A DNA stretch of 5,577 nucleotides from Rikenellaceae bacterium (GTDB lineage: Bacteria > Bacteroidota > Bacteroidia > Bacteroidales > Rikenellaceae). Within the stretch, counting starts at the first letter, position 1, and each line of letters starts with the position of its first letter. The notes under the pieces were generated by a model. The model had not been told where the DNA came from, did no database searches, and worked only from the letters and a program-made list of their open reading frames with translations. The DNA is taken from positions 1-5,577 of the forward strand of contig JAJQAW010000145.1 in NCBI GenBank assembly GCA_021203585.1, given 5' to 3'. The position numbers and the translations under genes were made by a program. This document shows positions 1 through 5,577 of this stretch, in pieces.

Positions 1-1067
1 CAAGAAAATATATTTGGGTGAGTCTGGTTTTTATTCTTGTCGGGTTAATTTTTTTGATCATATGGCATCCGACTTCCGTATCCGGGAGATTTTTTATTTG
101 GATAGTATGTGGATATATGATATTAATACAACCGCAAGGATGGGGGTTATTTGCATTCCAGAAACATTATTTAGATCAGCAGATCGAATTTATTCATAAT
201 TACCCAGAATTATGTTCATATTTCAATATCAATACGGTTCATTCAGCTTTTAATGAATTTCTGAACATAGGCGTTTCACTTGGCCTTGCCGGATTAATTT
301 TATATGTTTTCTTAATGGTCGGTTTATTTATGATACTGCATGGTACTAAGACCATTTTTCTCTACCCCTTTATTTCTTTTCTGGTTGTTTCAATTTCTTA
401 CTTCCCATTTCAGATCGCTCCGATAATGGCGATTATGATTCTGCTGTGCACGGCAGGTATTTCATCGAGTAATCGAGGGAAAATTTATACCCTGAAGCAT
501 CTGAATCCTTTTTTTATATGTCTGTTGACGGAAATTTCCGCTTTTATTATGATCGGGAATTATCAAATTTATCAGAAGTGGAAAAAAGCGATTGACTATA
601 AACTTCCTGAAAGCGGTATTTTCTTTTCAACTATCCATGAAACGTTGCAGGACAATGGTTTATATTTAATATCTCATGCACGATACATGAATATTACCGG
701 GGAACAGGATAAAACTTTAGAGCTTTTAGAAAGAGCAGACCAGTTTTATTCCGGTATCAATCTCTCCTGCTTGCTATCAAGTGCATACGAAAGAAATAAA
801 TGTTTGGATAAAGCGGAGGAACAATTAAAAAAAGCGGTTCTCCTTTCCAATGGAGATTATTCGATGACCTATCAATTAATCTCTTTTTACCTCCGAACCA
901 ACAATCGTGAGAAGGCTGTCTCTTTAGCTGTTGATTTATATAACCGGCCTACTTCTCAAGCTTATTATATGGATCAGTATATCATTCGCAAAAAATTGGA
1001 AGAGTTAATTGAAGAGCAACTTACATCTCATGAAAACCCAGCAGATGCGGTCCAAACCAAAGGTTAA
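1..1067 (+). CDS. O-antigen ligase/polymerase-like (Wzy_C) membrane protein with C-terminal TPR-like region, 5' partial
   Basis: This is the C-terminal part of an integral membrane protein of the O-antigen ligase/polymerase family, whose members join lipid-linked glycans to an acceptor or to each other on the outer face of the inner membrane. The frame is open to the left edge (first full codon at 3-5); a GTG at 18 is probably internal, because a membrane helix already begins there. Counting from that GTG, residues 22-43 contain SGRFFIW and a GWG turn, followed by FAFQKHYLDQQIEF (46-59) and HSAFNEFLNIGVSLGLAGL (75-93). This resembles the Wzy_C signature with its conserved His and Asn-Glu pair in a periplasmic loop. 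Further hydrophobic segments lie near 92-108, 113-128, 133-147 and 164-181. Residues 210-310 look like two or three TPR-type helical hairpins, for example around 232-243 and 264-275. The gene is AT-rich compared with the operon it faces. The substrate cannot be predicted, and a general 'polysaccharide ligase-like' label is safest. Confidence 0.8.
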   Translation, partial: RKYIWVSLVFILVGLIFLIIWHPTSVSGRFFIWIVCGYMILIQPQGWGLFAFQKHYLDQQIEFIHNYPELCSYFNINTVHSAFNEFLNIGVSLGLAGLILYVFLMVGLFMILHGTKTIFLYPFISFLVVSISYFPFQIAPIMAIMILLCTAGISSSNRGKIYTLKHLNPFFICLLTEISAFIMIGNYQIYQKWKKAIDYKLPESGIFFSTIHETLQDNGLYLISHARYMNITGEQDKTLELLERADQFYSGINLSCLLSSAYERNKCLDKAEEQLKKAVLLSNGDYSMTYQLISFYLRTNNREKAVSLAVDLYNRPTSQAYYMDQYIIRKKLEELIEEQLTSHENPADAVQTKG

Positions 1068-1233
1068 ATATTTGCGGTCTTTCTTTAAAATCAAATGAAT
1101 ATACGTACTGGATGATTTAAATCTCATTTTCTATTTTATGGTACGCCACACCCTATTGATTTTTAATCATTATGAGAGAAAAACGCAAACTTACGGTTAC
1201 AACCAATCACTTCTGATTAAATGCGTCTTCGAT
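1068..1233. other. Convergent intergenic region, AT-rich, no gene seen
   Basis: This 166-base stretch separates the stop codons of the plus-strand ligase-like gene and minus-strand truB. It is AT-rich like the ligase gene and unlike truB. I see no credible small gene: the plus-strand frame opening with ATG at 1138 runs into truB antisense and looks like a shadow. Short inverted repeats are present (GATTTAAATC at 1114-1123, and TGATT/AATCA around 1157-1169), but they are AT-only and weak, so no terminator is called. The truB-proximal end (1207-1233) may be a former truB tail and is listed separately. Confidence 0.6.
1207..1233 (-). other. Possible former or read-through C-terminal tail of TruB
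   Basis: Directly after the truB TAA (1234-1236) the same frame continues with eight sense codons, IEDAFNQK, and then TGA at 1207-1209. Joined to the preceding CFSLE this reads as an acidic and amphipathic tail of the kind I recall at the end of Bacteroidales TruB proteins. A single C-to-T change of a glutamine CAA codon would create the TAA. This is inference from reading eight codons: such a short run could stay open by chance, and a sequencing error is also possible. Confidence 0.35.
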
Positions 1234-1899
1234 TTATTCGAGAGAGAAACATTCCTCCGCCCGATAATTCCCGCTCCGGGTACGCCGAAGCCCTGTCAGG
1301 TGGCCTCCACTGCCCAATTCGACATCCAGGTCACGGGCGATCGACCGGATATAAGTGCCCTTGCTGCACCGGATGGAAATCACGGCTTTCGGGAGTTCGA
1401 GCAACAGTAGCCGGGCTTCGTATATCGTGACATGCGCCTTTTTCATTTCCACCTCGAGTCCTTCCCGGGCGTACTCATAGGCCCGCTTGCCGTCAATCTG
1501 CTTGGCCGAATAAACGGGCGGGACCTGGTCCTGCTCCCCTTCCATGGCGGCCAGCGCCTTTTCCACTTTTTCCCGTGTAATGTGGTCGTAAGGATAACGC
1601 TGATCCACCGGATGCTCCAGGTCGTAACTCGGTGTGGTGGCTCCCAATTCGATTTCGGCTACATATTCTTTCTCCCCGGACTGCAATTCCTCCACCCGTT
1701 TAGTAGCCCGGCCAATACAGATCAGCAAAACACCCGTAGCCAACGGGTCCAGGGTACCGGCATGACCGATTTTGATCTTACGGTATCCGATGCGGCGTAA
1801 TTGCACCTTTACCTTTCGCACCACATCCGAAGAGGTCCAACCGTAAGGTTTATCGACCGGCAATACGTAGCCCGCTTCAAAATCGATGTTTTCGAACAT
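1234..1899 (-). CDS. truB: tRNA pseudouridine(55) synthase TruB
   Basis: TruB converts uridine 55 in the T-arm of tRNAs to pseudouridine in the cytoplasm. The 221-residue product shows the family motifs in order: KPYGWTSSDVV (17-27), GHAGTLDPLATGVL (45-58) with the catalytic Asp at 51, VPPVYSAKQIDGKRAYEYAR (126-145), and KGTYIRSIARDL (180-191) followed by LGSGGHLTGLRRTRSG (195-210). It is only the catalytic domain; the C-terminal PUA domain of the longer E. coli enzyme (314 residues) is absent, as I recall is common in Bacteroidota. The usual RDLG reads RDLD here, a mild departure. The protein stops just after CFSLE, slightly early, and the frame resumes beyond the stop. The ATG at 1897-1899 lies 9 bases after the uppP stop, so it is the last gene of the visible operon. 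All catalytic features are intact, so an active enzyme is expected. Confidence 0.96.
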   Translation of the reverse strand: MFENIDFEAGYVLPVDKPYGWTSSDVVRKVKVQLRRIGYRKIKIGHAGTLDPLATGVLLICIGRATKRVEELQSGEKEYVAEIELGATTPSYDLEHPVDQRYPYDHITREKVEKALAAMEGEQDQVPPVYSAKQIDGKRAYEYAREGLEVEMKKAHVTIYEARLLLLELPKAVISIRCSKGTYIRSIARDLDVELGSGGHLTGLRRTRSGNYRAEECFSLE

Positions 1900-1908
1900 A
1901 TTCGGAAA

Positions 1909-2703
1909 TTAAGCGAACAGGCTGAATCCGACGGCGGTGAGTCCGACCACGGCACAGTATACGGCGAACCAGATCAAGTTTCCGCGTTTTACCAACCGGA
2001 TCATCAGTTTGCAGGCCAGCGTACCGATCACGAAGGAAACCAAAAAACCGATCAACAGCGGAGCGGTACCGATGGCCGACGCAGCCGTACCGAAACCTCC
2101 GCCGAATAATTCCAACAGGTTGGCACCGATGATGGGTATCAAAGCCATCAGGAAAGAAAAAGAAGCGACTTCGTCCCGTTTCACACCCAGTAAAAGACCG
2201 GTCGAAATGGTCGAACCGGAACGGGAAAGACCGGGCAATACGGCTAGGGCCTGGGCGATACCGACAATAAAAGCATCCTTGATGGTCATCGGACGGGTAC
2301 GCGGTTTGGCTTTCTGGGAAAAAGCGAGCAGCAATGCGGTCACCAAAAGCATACACCCCACTAACAAGAGGTTGCCGGTGAACAGCGATTCGATCTGGTC
2401 TTTAAAGAGCATTCCCACAAACAATACCGGCAATGCAGAGACGAGTAGATTCACACAAAAAAGCATTTCCGGGCTGGGTCTAAACCTAAAAAAACCGGAG
2501 ATCAACCTGCCCAGGTATTTCCAGAACACGACAATGGTACTCAATACGGTTCCGCCGTGCACCACTGTGGCAAAAGCAAGATTTTCTTCCCCTTGCACAC
2601 CGAAAATGACACTGGCGATTTCCAAATGGCCGCTGCTGCTGACCGGCAAAAATTCGGTAAGGCCCTGAATAATGCCTAACAAAATGGCTTCCAATACCGA
2701 CAT
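1909..2703 (-). CDS. uppP: Undecaprenyl-diphosphatase UppP (BacA family)
   Basis: UppP removes a phosphate from undecaprenyl diphosphate at the inner membrane, regenerating the lipid carrier for peptidoglycan and surface glycan synthesis; overproduction in other bacteria gives bacitracin resistance. The 264-residue protein matches the usual family length of about 260-275. It carries both signature regions: QGLTEFLPVSSSGH (13-26), containing the Q-x-x-x-E pair Gln13/Glu17, Ser22-24 and His26, and PGLSRSGST (157-165) with the conserved Arg161. Hydrophobic segments throughout (about 49-61, 86-100, 115-128, 184-200, 215-230, 245-262) fit a polytopic enzyme. The ATG at 2701-2703 is chosen over an in-frame TTG two codons upstream because MSVLEAILLG is the typical N-terminus. 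It starts 2 bases after the DUF3098 stop, suggesting translational coupling, and ends 9 bases before truB. Confidence 0.97.
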   Translation of the reverse strand: MSVLEAILLGIIQGLTEFLPVSSSGHLEIASVIFGVQGEENLAFATVVHGGTVLSTIVVFWKYLGRLISGFFRFRPSPEMLFCVNLLVSALPVLFVGMLFKDQIESLFTGNLLLVGCMLLVTALLLAFSQKAKPRTRPMTIKDAFIVGIAQALAVLPGLSRSGSTISTGLLLGVKRDEVASFSFLMALIPIIGANLLELFGGGFGTAASAIGTAPLLIGFLVSFVIGTLACKLMIRLVKRGNLIWFAVYCAVVGLTAVGFSLFA

Positions 2704-2705
2704 AA

Positions 2706-2990
2706 TCAATCTTCTTTCTTAGTGTTGGGTTTCTTCATGATCGCATAAATCTCAAAGACGAACCCGGCCAATACTACAATCGGGGCCAGGGTAATGCGCC
2801 GGAAGCTAAACATACTCTCATCGAACACATGCACCGGATCTTCGCTGCCGCCACCGATCATCAGGATAAAGCCCAAAACTATCACGGCAAAACCGATCAG
2901 CATCAATTGGTAATTTTCGGGCCCCAGGGCCATTTGCCTTTTTTTGTCTGGATCCGCTTTCACCGCGGATTGCTCTTTTTTCATTGCCAT
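2706..2990 (-). CDS. DUF3098 family small membrane protein
   Basis: A 94-residue protein of unknown function that I recognise as DUF3098, a family known from Bacteroidota. After a charged, probably cytoplasmic N-terminus (1-25, rich in Lys and Asp) come LGPENYQLMLIGFAVIVLG (22-40), a GGG turn, a short polar linker with DPVHVFDESMFSFRRI (51-66), and LAPIVVLAGFVFEIYAIM (68-85) before a Lys-rich tail. This gives two membrane helices (about 29-47 and 67-85) with both ends inside. An in-frame TTG at 3020 would add 10 residues (MAEVRIPCKI), but the ATG at 2990 is preferred: it is preceded by an A-rich stretch and gives a family-like N-terminus; the ATG at 2984 is also possible. It lies 38 bases after ftsX and 2 bases before uppP. 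Its conserved position between them suggests an envelope role, but no activity is known to me. Confidence 0.9.
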   Translation of the reverse strand: MAMKKEQSAVKADPDKKRQMALGPENYQLMLIGFAVIVLGFILMIGGGSEDPVHVFDESMFSFRRITLAPIVVLAGFVFEIYAIMKKPNTKKED

Positions 2991-3028
2991 GATTTTACAG
3001 GGAATACGCACCTCCGCCAACCGGACCG

Positions 3029-3907
3029 TCAGTAGATGTGCATTTTCTGGGTATTGAGTTTAATGTATTTATTGACAGCGCTGTAAGTAAACAAAAAAGA
3101 GATCACTATCCCGGCTGCCGTAACCGCGCCCGCCAAGATGCCCAGCCGTAACAAGTCGGCGAAAAATCCGGCTTCGGGCAACCCTTCCCGCAAGCCGTAA
3201 ATCACGGAGGCGATCAGACAGAGGGCGATCCAGGCCGCTAAAATTCCCTGGCCGACGGCCCGCCACAGGAAGGGTTTAAGAATGAATCCGCGGGTGGCGC
3301 CGACCAATTTCATGGTATTGATGATGGACCGTTTGGAAAAAATGGCCATGCGAATCGTATTGCGAATTAAAATTAACGAGATCAACAGCAGTGTTCCCCC
3401 GAAAAAAAGCAGAACCAGATTGAATTTGCGGATATTTTCGGCTATCTGTTCGATGATCGCTTCCTGGTACAACACATCGTCCACTTCATTCCATTCGGCC
3501 AGGGTCCGGTGAAACCAGCGAACCGAGTCCGGCTCGGAATATTCCGCCAGCAGGGTTACTTCGAAAGAGGCTGGCAGCGGATTGTCGTCCAGAAAACTTT
3601 CGAAATCCATTCCGGAAAAAGCGGTAAAATCGCGGGCCGCCTGTTCTTTGGAGGTATAACTCACGGACTTGACCCCGGAAAGTCCTTGTAATCGCCCCTG
3701 CAAGGCGGTTACCTCCAGCTCCTCGAGTCCGTCGCGCAACCAGACCGAAACGGTCATATTTTCCTTTAATTGATCCGAAGCTTCCCGTGCGTTCAGAGTC
3801 AGATACCCCACCGAACCCAACAGAAAAAGTACCAGTGCAATACTTACAGTCGAAATCACATACGCACTTCTTACACGTCGTTTGATCTTCTTTTCGCTCG
3901 TTGCCAT
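3029..3907 (-). CDS. ftsX: Cell division protein FtsX (permease-like)
   Basis: FtsX is the membrane subunit of the FtsEX complex, which couples ATP hydrolysis by FtsE to activation of peptidoglycan hydrolases at the division site. The 292-residue product has the family layout: a basic cytoplasmic N-terminus (KKIKRRVR, 6-13), a first membrane helix (about 18-38), an extracytoplasmic domain (about 40-160) containing the conserved NPLPASFEV (109-117), then helices near 163-182, 218-238 and 254-276. RNTIRMAIFSKR (182-193) and MKLVGAT (199-205) are the typical cytoplasmic loop after the second helix. The ATG at 3905-3907 lies 3 bases after the YfhO stop, without an obvious Shine-Dalgarno sequence. 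No ftsE is next to it, unlike E. coli ftsEX; in Bacteroidota I recall ftsE lying elsewhere. There is no sign of truncation. Confidence 0.96.
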   Translation of the reverse strand: MATSEKKIKRRVRSAYVISTVSIALVLFLLGSVGYLTLNAREASDQLKENMTVSVWLRDGLEELEVTALQGRLQGLSGVKSVSYTSKEQAARDFTAFSGMDFESFLDDNPLPASFEVTLLAEYSEPDSVRWFHRTLAEWNEVDDVLYQEAIIEQIAENIRKFNLVLLFFGGTLLLISLILIRNTIRMAIFSKRSIINTMKLVGATRGFILKPFLWRAVGQGILAAWIALCLIASVIYGLREGLPEAGFFADLLRLGILAGAVTAAGIVISFLFTYSAVNKYIKLNTQKMHIY

Positions 3908-3910
3908 AGG

Positions 3911-5577
3911 TCAGTTGCCAATTTCGTTTATTCGTTCTTCCGGCTTGCGTCTGCACAGCGCCCCTAACACCAGCATCAGCGCCAAGCCGGCCAGCAGGAT
4001 CCCCGAACAAAGCATCGTGATCGTTTTCAGAGCGCCATGACGGGGGGCCGAAAAGCGGAATTCCACGGTATGTTCCCCAGCCGGCACATGCATGGCCCGC
4101 AGGATGTAATTGACTCGGAAATAGGGCGCTTCCACGCCATCGATATAGGCGGTCCAGCCCTCCGGATAATAGATCTCCGAGAATACGGCCAATTGCGGCC
4201 GGGAAGCCGTATATTCATAAGTAAGTCGATTGACCCGGTAGTCCACCAGCCGAATTACCGCCATGGAATCCTGGGCAAACAGTTCTTCTGCGCCCGCCAA
4301 AGGCCGGAACCGTTCATCCACAAAAGCGACCTGCGAGGGATCGAAATCCGCCAGGGCCGCAATTTCCGCATCCTCATCGGGGAAATATTCGATCGACCGC
4401 ACAAACCAGGCCGCGCCCATGGCATTCGGATTAACCCGCGCAACGGGTTGCCCTTGTTCATCGGCGGATATGAGGTATTTGGTATTGAGCATGTCGTACA
4501 CATCCCAGTTTCCTTGCGATAAATGGCGCTCGATCAGATCCTGGTACCGGCCCAGTTTGGCCCCGTGATACCCCCCGATGGACCGATGGAAATAGGAGGT
4601 CGTCGCATCTGAGAAGGGGCTAACCGTTAAATTGGCTACCCGGAAGCCCAATTCCGGATCTTTCAGAATTTCCCGGTTAGCAGCCGTAGGTTGGATGGCC
4701 TGGGCTCGCTCGGCCGGCATAAACCGGTCATGGTTCAGGTATCGGGTATCGACCCCCGCCATATCCACCAAGACCAACAGGGCGAAGGCGCCGGCAAACA
4801 GAGCTTTTTTGATCTTTCCCGTATAAAACAACCCCATCGCTCCCGCGCTTAACAGCACGAAAACCAGCGAACGGATCGAGTCGTTGCGTAGCATCGACAT
4901 CCGTTCCCGCTGCATGGCAGCCAGAATATCGTTCGGTAATCCCATGGATTGATCCGCCGCATTGGTGAATGAAAACATGGAAGGTCCGATGACTGCAAAG
5001 AGCAATGCGGTCCCGGCCGTGATGTAGAGCGTATATTTGAAGGAACGGAAAAATTTCTCGCGGGAAACCGAACCGTTCCACAGCTTTTGCAAAGCCAGAA
5101 CGGCCAGCAGCGGCATCCCCCACTCGGCAATCACTAAAATTATGGATACCGTACGGAACCGGTTGTAAAAGGGTACGTAATCGAAGAACAAGTCGGTGAA
5201 CCACATCAGGTTGTGGCCCCACGCCAACAAAATACTCAGGATCGTCACCCCGAATACCCACCATTTTTTATAACTCCCCAAAATAAAGAGGCCGAATACA
5301 AATAGGAAGATCACGACCGCTCCGATATACACCGGCCCTTCAGTAAAGGTCTGATCCCCCCAATATCCCGGCAAATGCGGCGCCATGTTCCGCGCCCCGT
5401 ACGGAGTAAGGGCCTGGGCCACCGGTCCGTCGCTGCTGAATCCGTGCGACGAGGAACCGCCCATGAAATTCGGAATAAACAGATTGAACGTTTCCGCCTT
5501 GCCGTAGCTCCATTCGGTCGCGTATGCCTTGTCCAGACCGGCATCCCGCCCCCCTTCCGGCCGGGTCAATTCGGAAC
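3911..5577 (-). CDS. YfhO-family membrane protein, N-terminal part outside window
   Basis: A polytopic membrane protein of the YfhO family (GT-C-like fold); the Bacillus YfhO protein is linked to glycosylation of lipoteichoic acid, while the Bacteroidota members are mostly uncharacterised. The frame is open to the right edge, and the TTG at 5567-5569 is not the true start, because the visible sequence begins in the middle of the family's domain. Numbering from that TTG: ATEWSYGKAETFNLFIPNF (17-35) with MGGSS is a characteristic loop, PGYWGDQTFTEGPVYIGAV (67-85) leads into membrane segments (about 79-98, 103-117, 140-160, 180-196, 233-250, 256-272), then comes a soluble region with YHGAKLGRYQDLIERHL (334-350) and MLNTKYLI (360-367). 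A beta-rich end domain with SEIYYPEGWTAYIDGVEAP (464-482) and NYILRAMHVPAGEHTVEF (487-504) precedes a last helix (about 515-537) and a basic tail. About 554 residues are visible; full-length relatives are typically over 800. The donor and acceptor sugars are unknown. Confidence 0.9.
   Translation of the reverse strand, partial: SELTRPEGGRDAGLDKAYATEWSYGKAETFNLFIPNFMGGSSSHGFSSDGPVAQALTPYGARNMAPHLPGYWGDQTFTEGPVYIGAVVIFLFVFGLFILGSYKKWWVFGVTILSILLAWGHNLMWFTDLFFDYVPFYNRFRTVSIILVIAEWGMPLLAVLALQKLWNGSVSREKFFRSFKYTLYITAGTALLFAVIGPSMFSFTNAADQSMGLPNDILAAMQRERMSMLRNDSIRSLVFVLLSAGAMGLFYTGKIKKALFAGAFALLVLVDMAGVDTRYLNHDRFMPAERAQAIQPTAANREILKDPELGFRVANLTVSPFSDATTSYFHRSIGGYHGAKLGRYQDLIERHLSQGNWDVYDMLNTKYLISADEQGQPVARVNPNAMGAAWFVRSIEYFPDEDAEIAALADFDPSQVAFVDERFRPLAGAEELFAQDSMAVIRLVDYRVNRLTYEYTASRPQLAVFSEIYYPEGWTAYIDGVEAPYFRVNYILRAMHVPAGEHTVEFRFSAPRHGALKTITMLCSGILLAGLALMLVLGALCRRKPEERINEIGN

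Noticed and set aside
9..16. TATATTTG promoter-like element directly before the GTG at 18
   Set aside because: The reading frame is open through this sequence and the encoded protein clearly continues upstream, so it is coding sequence rather than a promoter.
1112..1137. AT-rich inverted repeat followed by a T-rich run, downstream of the ligase-like gene
   Set aside because: The stem is short, bulged and nearly all A-T, which is too weak to call a rho-independent terminator.
1138..1410. Plus-strand ATG frame beginning in the intergenic gap
   Set aside because: Two thirds of it is antisense to the conserved end of truB, and its translation shows no signal peptide or family motif, so it is most likely a chance frame.
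1937..2668. Long plus-strand open frame (243 codons) opposite uppP
   Set aside because: It is the antisense of a well-supported UppP with intact motifs; the translation is Lys/Pro/Asn/Thr-rich without any recognisable domain.
2874..2881. Minus-strand TAGTTTTG, matching the Bacteroidota -7 element pattern TAnnTTTG
   Set aside because: It lies inside the DUF3098 gene, has no well-spaced -33 TTTG element, and one match of this short pattern is expected by chance.
3486..4010. Minus-strand 174-codon frame spanning the junction of the YfhO-type gene and ftsX
   Set aside because: It is a frame-shifted shadow of both genes with Arg/Gly-rich low-quality translation; both real genes are intact in their own frames.

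Overview
The window most likely comes from a member of the Bacteroidota, probably order Bacteroidales; the genus cannot be settled from this sequence. Three things point there: a DUF3098 small membrane protein between ftsX and uppP, a gene order (yfhO-type gene, ftsX, DUF3098, uppP, truB) that I recall as characteristic of this phylum, and little sign of Shine-Dalgarno sequences before the starts.

Layout. Positions 1234-5577 hold five minus-strand genes packed head to tail, with gaps of 3, 38, 2 and 9 bases, so they are almost certainly one transcript. In transcription order they are a YfhO-family membrane protein (its N-terminal part lies beyond the right edge), FtsX, a DUF3098 protein, undecaprenyl-diphosphatase UppP, and tRNA pseudouridine-55 synthase TruB. 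Apart from TruB these are membrane proteins of envelope biology: YfhO-type proteins are linked to lipid-linked sugar transfer, FtsX to control of peptidoglycan hydrolysis at division, and UppP to recycling of the undecaprenyl carrier used for peptidoglycan and surface glycans. The operon promoter is outside the window.

Positions 1-1067 hold a plus-strand gene converging on this operon. It is the C-terminal part of an O-antigen ligase/polymerase-like (Wzy_C) membrane protein followed by TPR-like helices; its 5' end lies beyond the left edge. It is clearly more AT-rich than the operon (four sampled 60-base lines give 18-23 G+C, against 24-38 in sampled operon lines), which suggests a different origin or a variable accessory locus beside the core operon. 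The 166-base gap between the two stop codons (1068-1233) has no convincing gene or strong terminator.

No RNA genes, CRISPR arrays, insertion sequences or large repeats were seen. The most useful oddities are the sharp composition change at the end of truB, a TruB stop codon followed in frame by a plausible continuation of the protein tail, and the ligase-TPR gene itself. I found no convincing new multi-gene system; most of the window is a well-known core operon.
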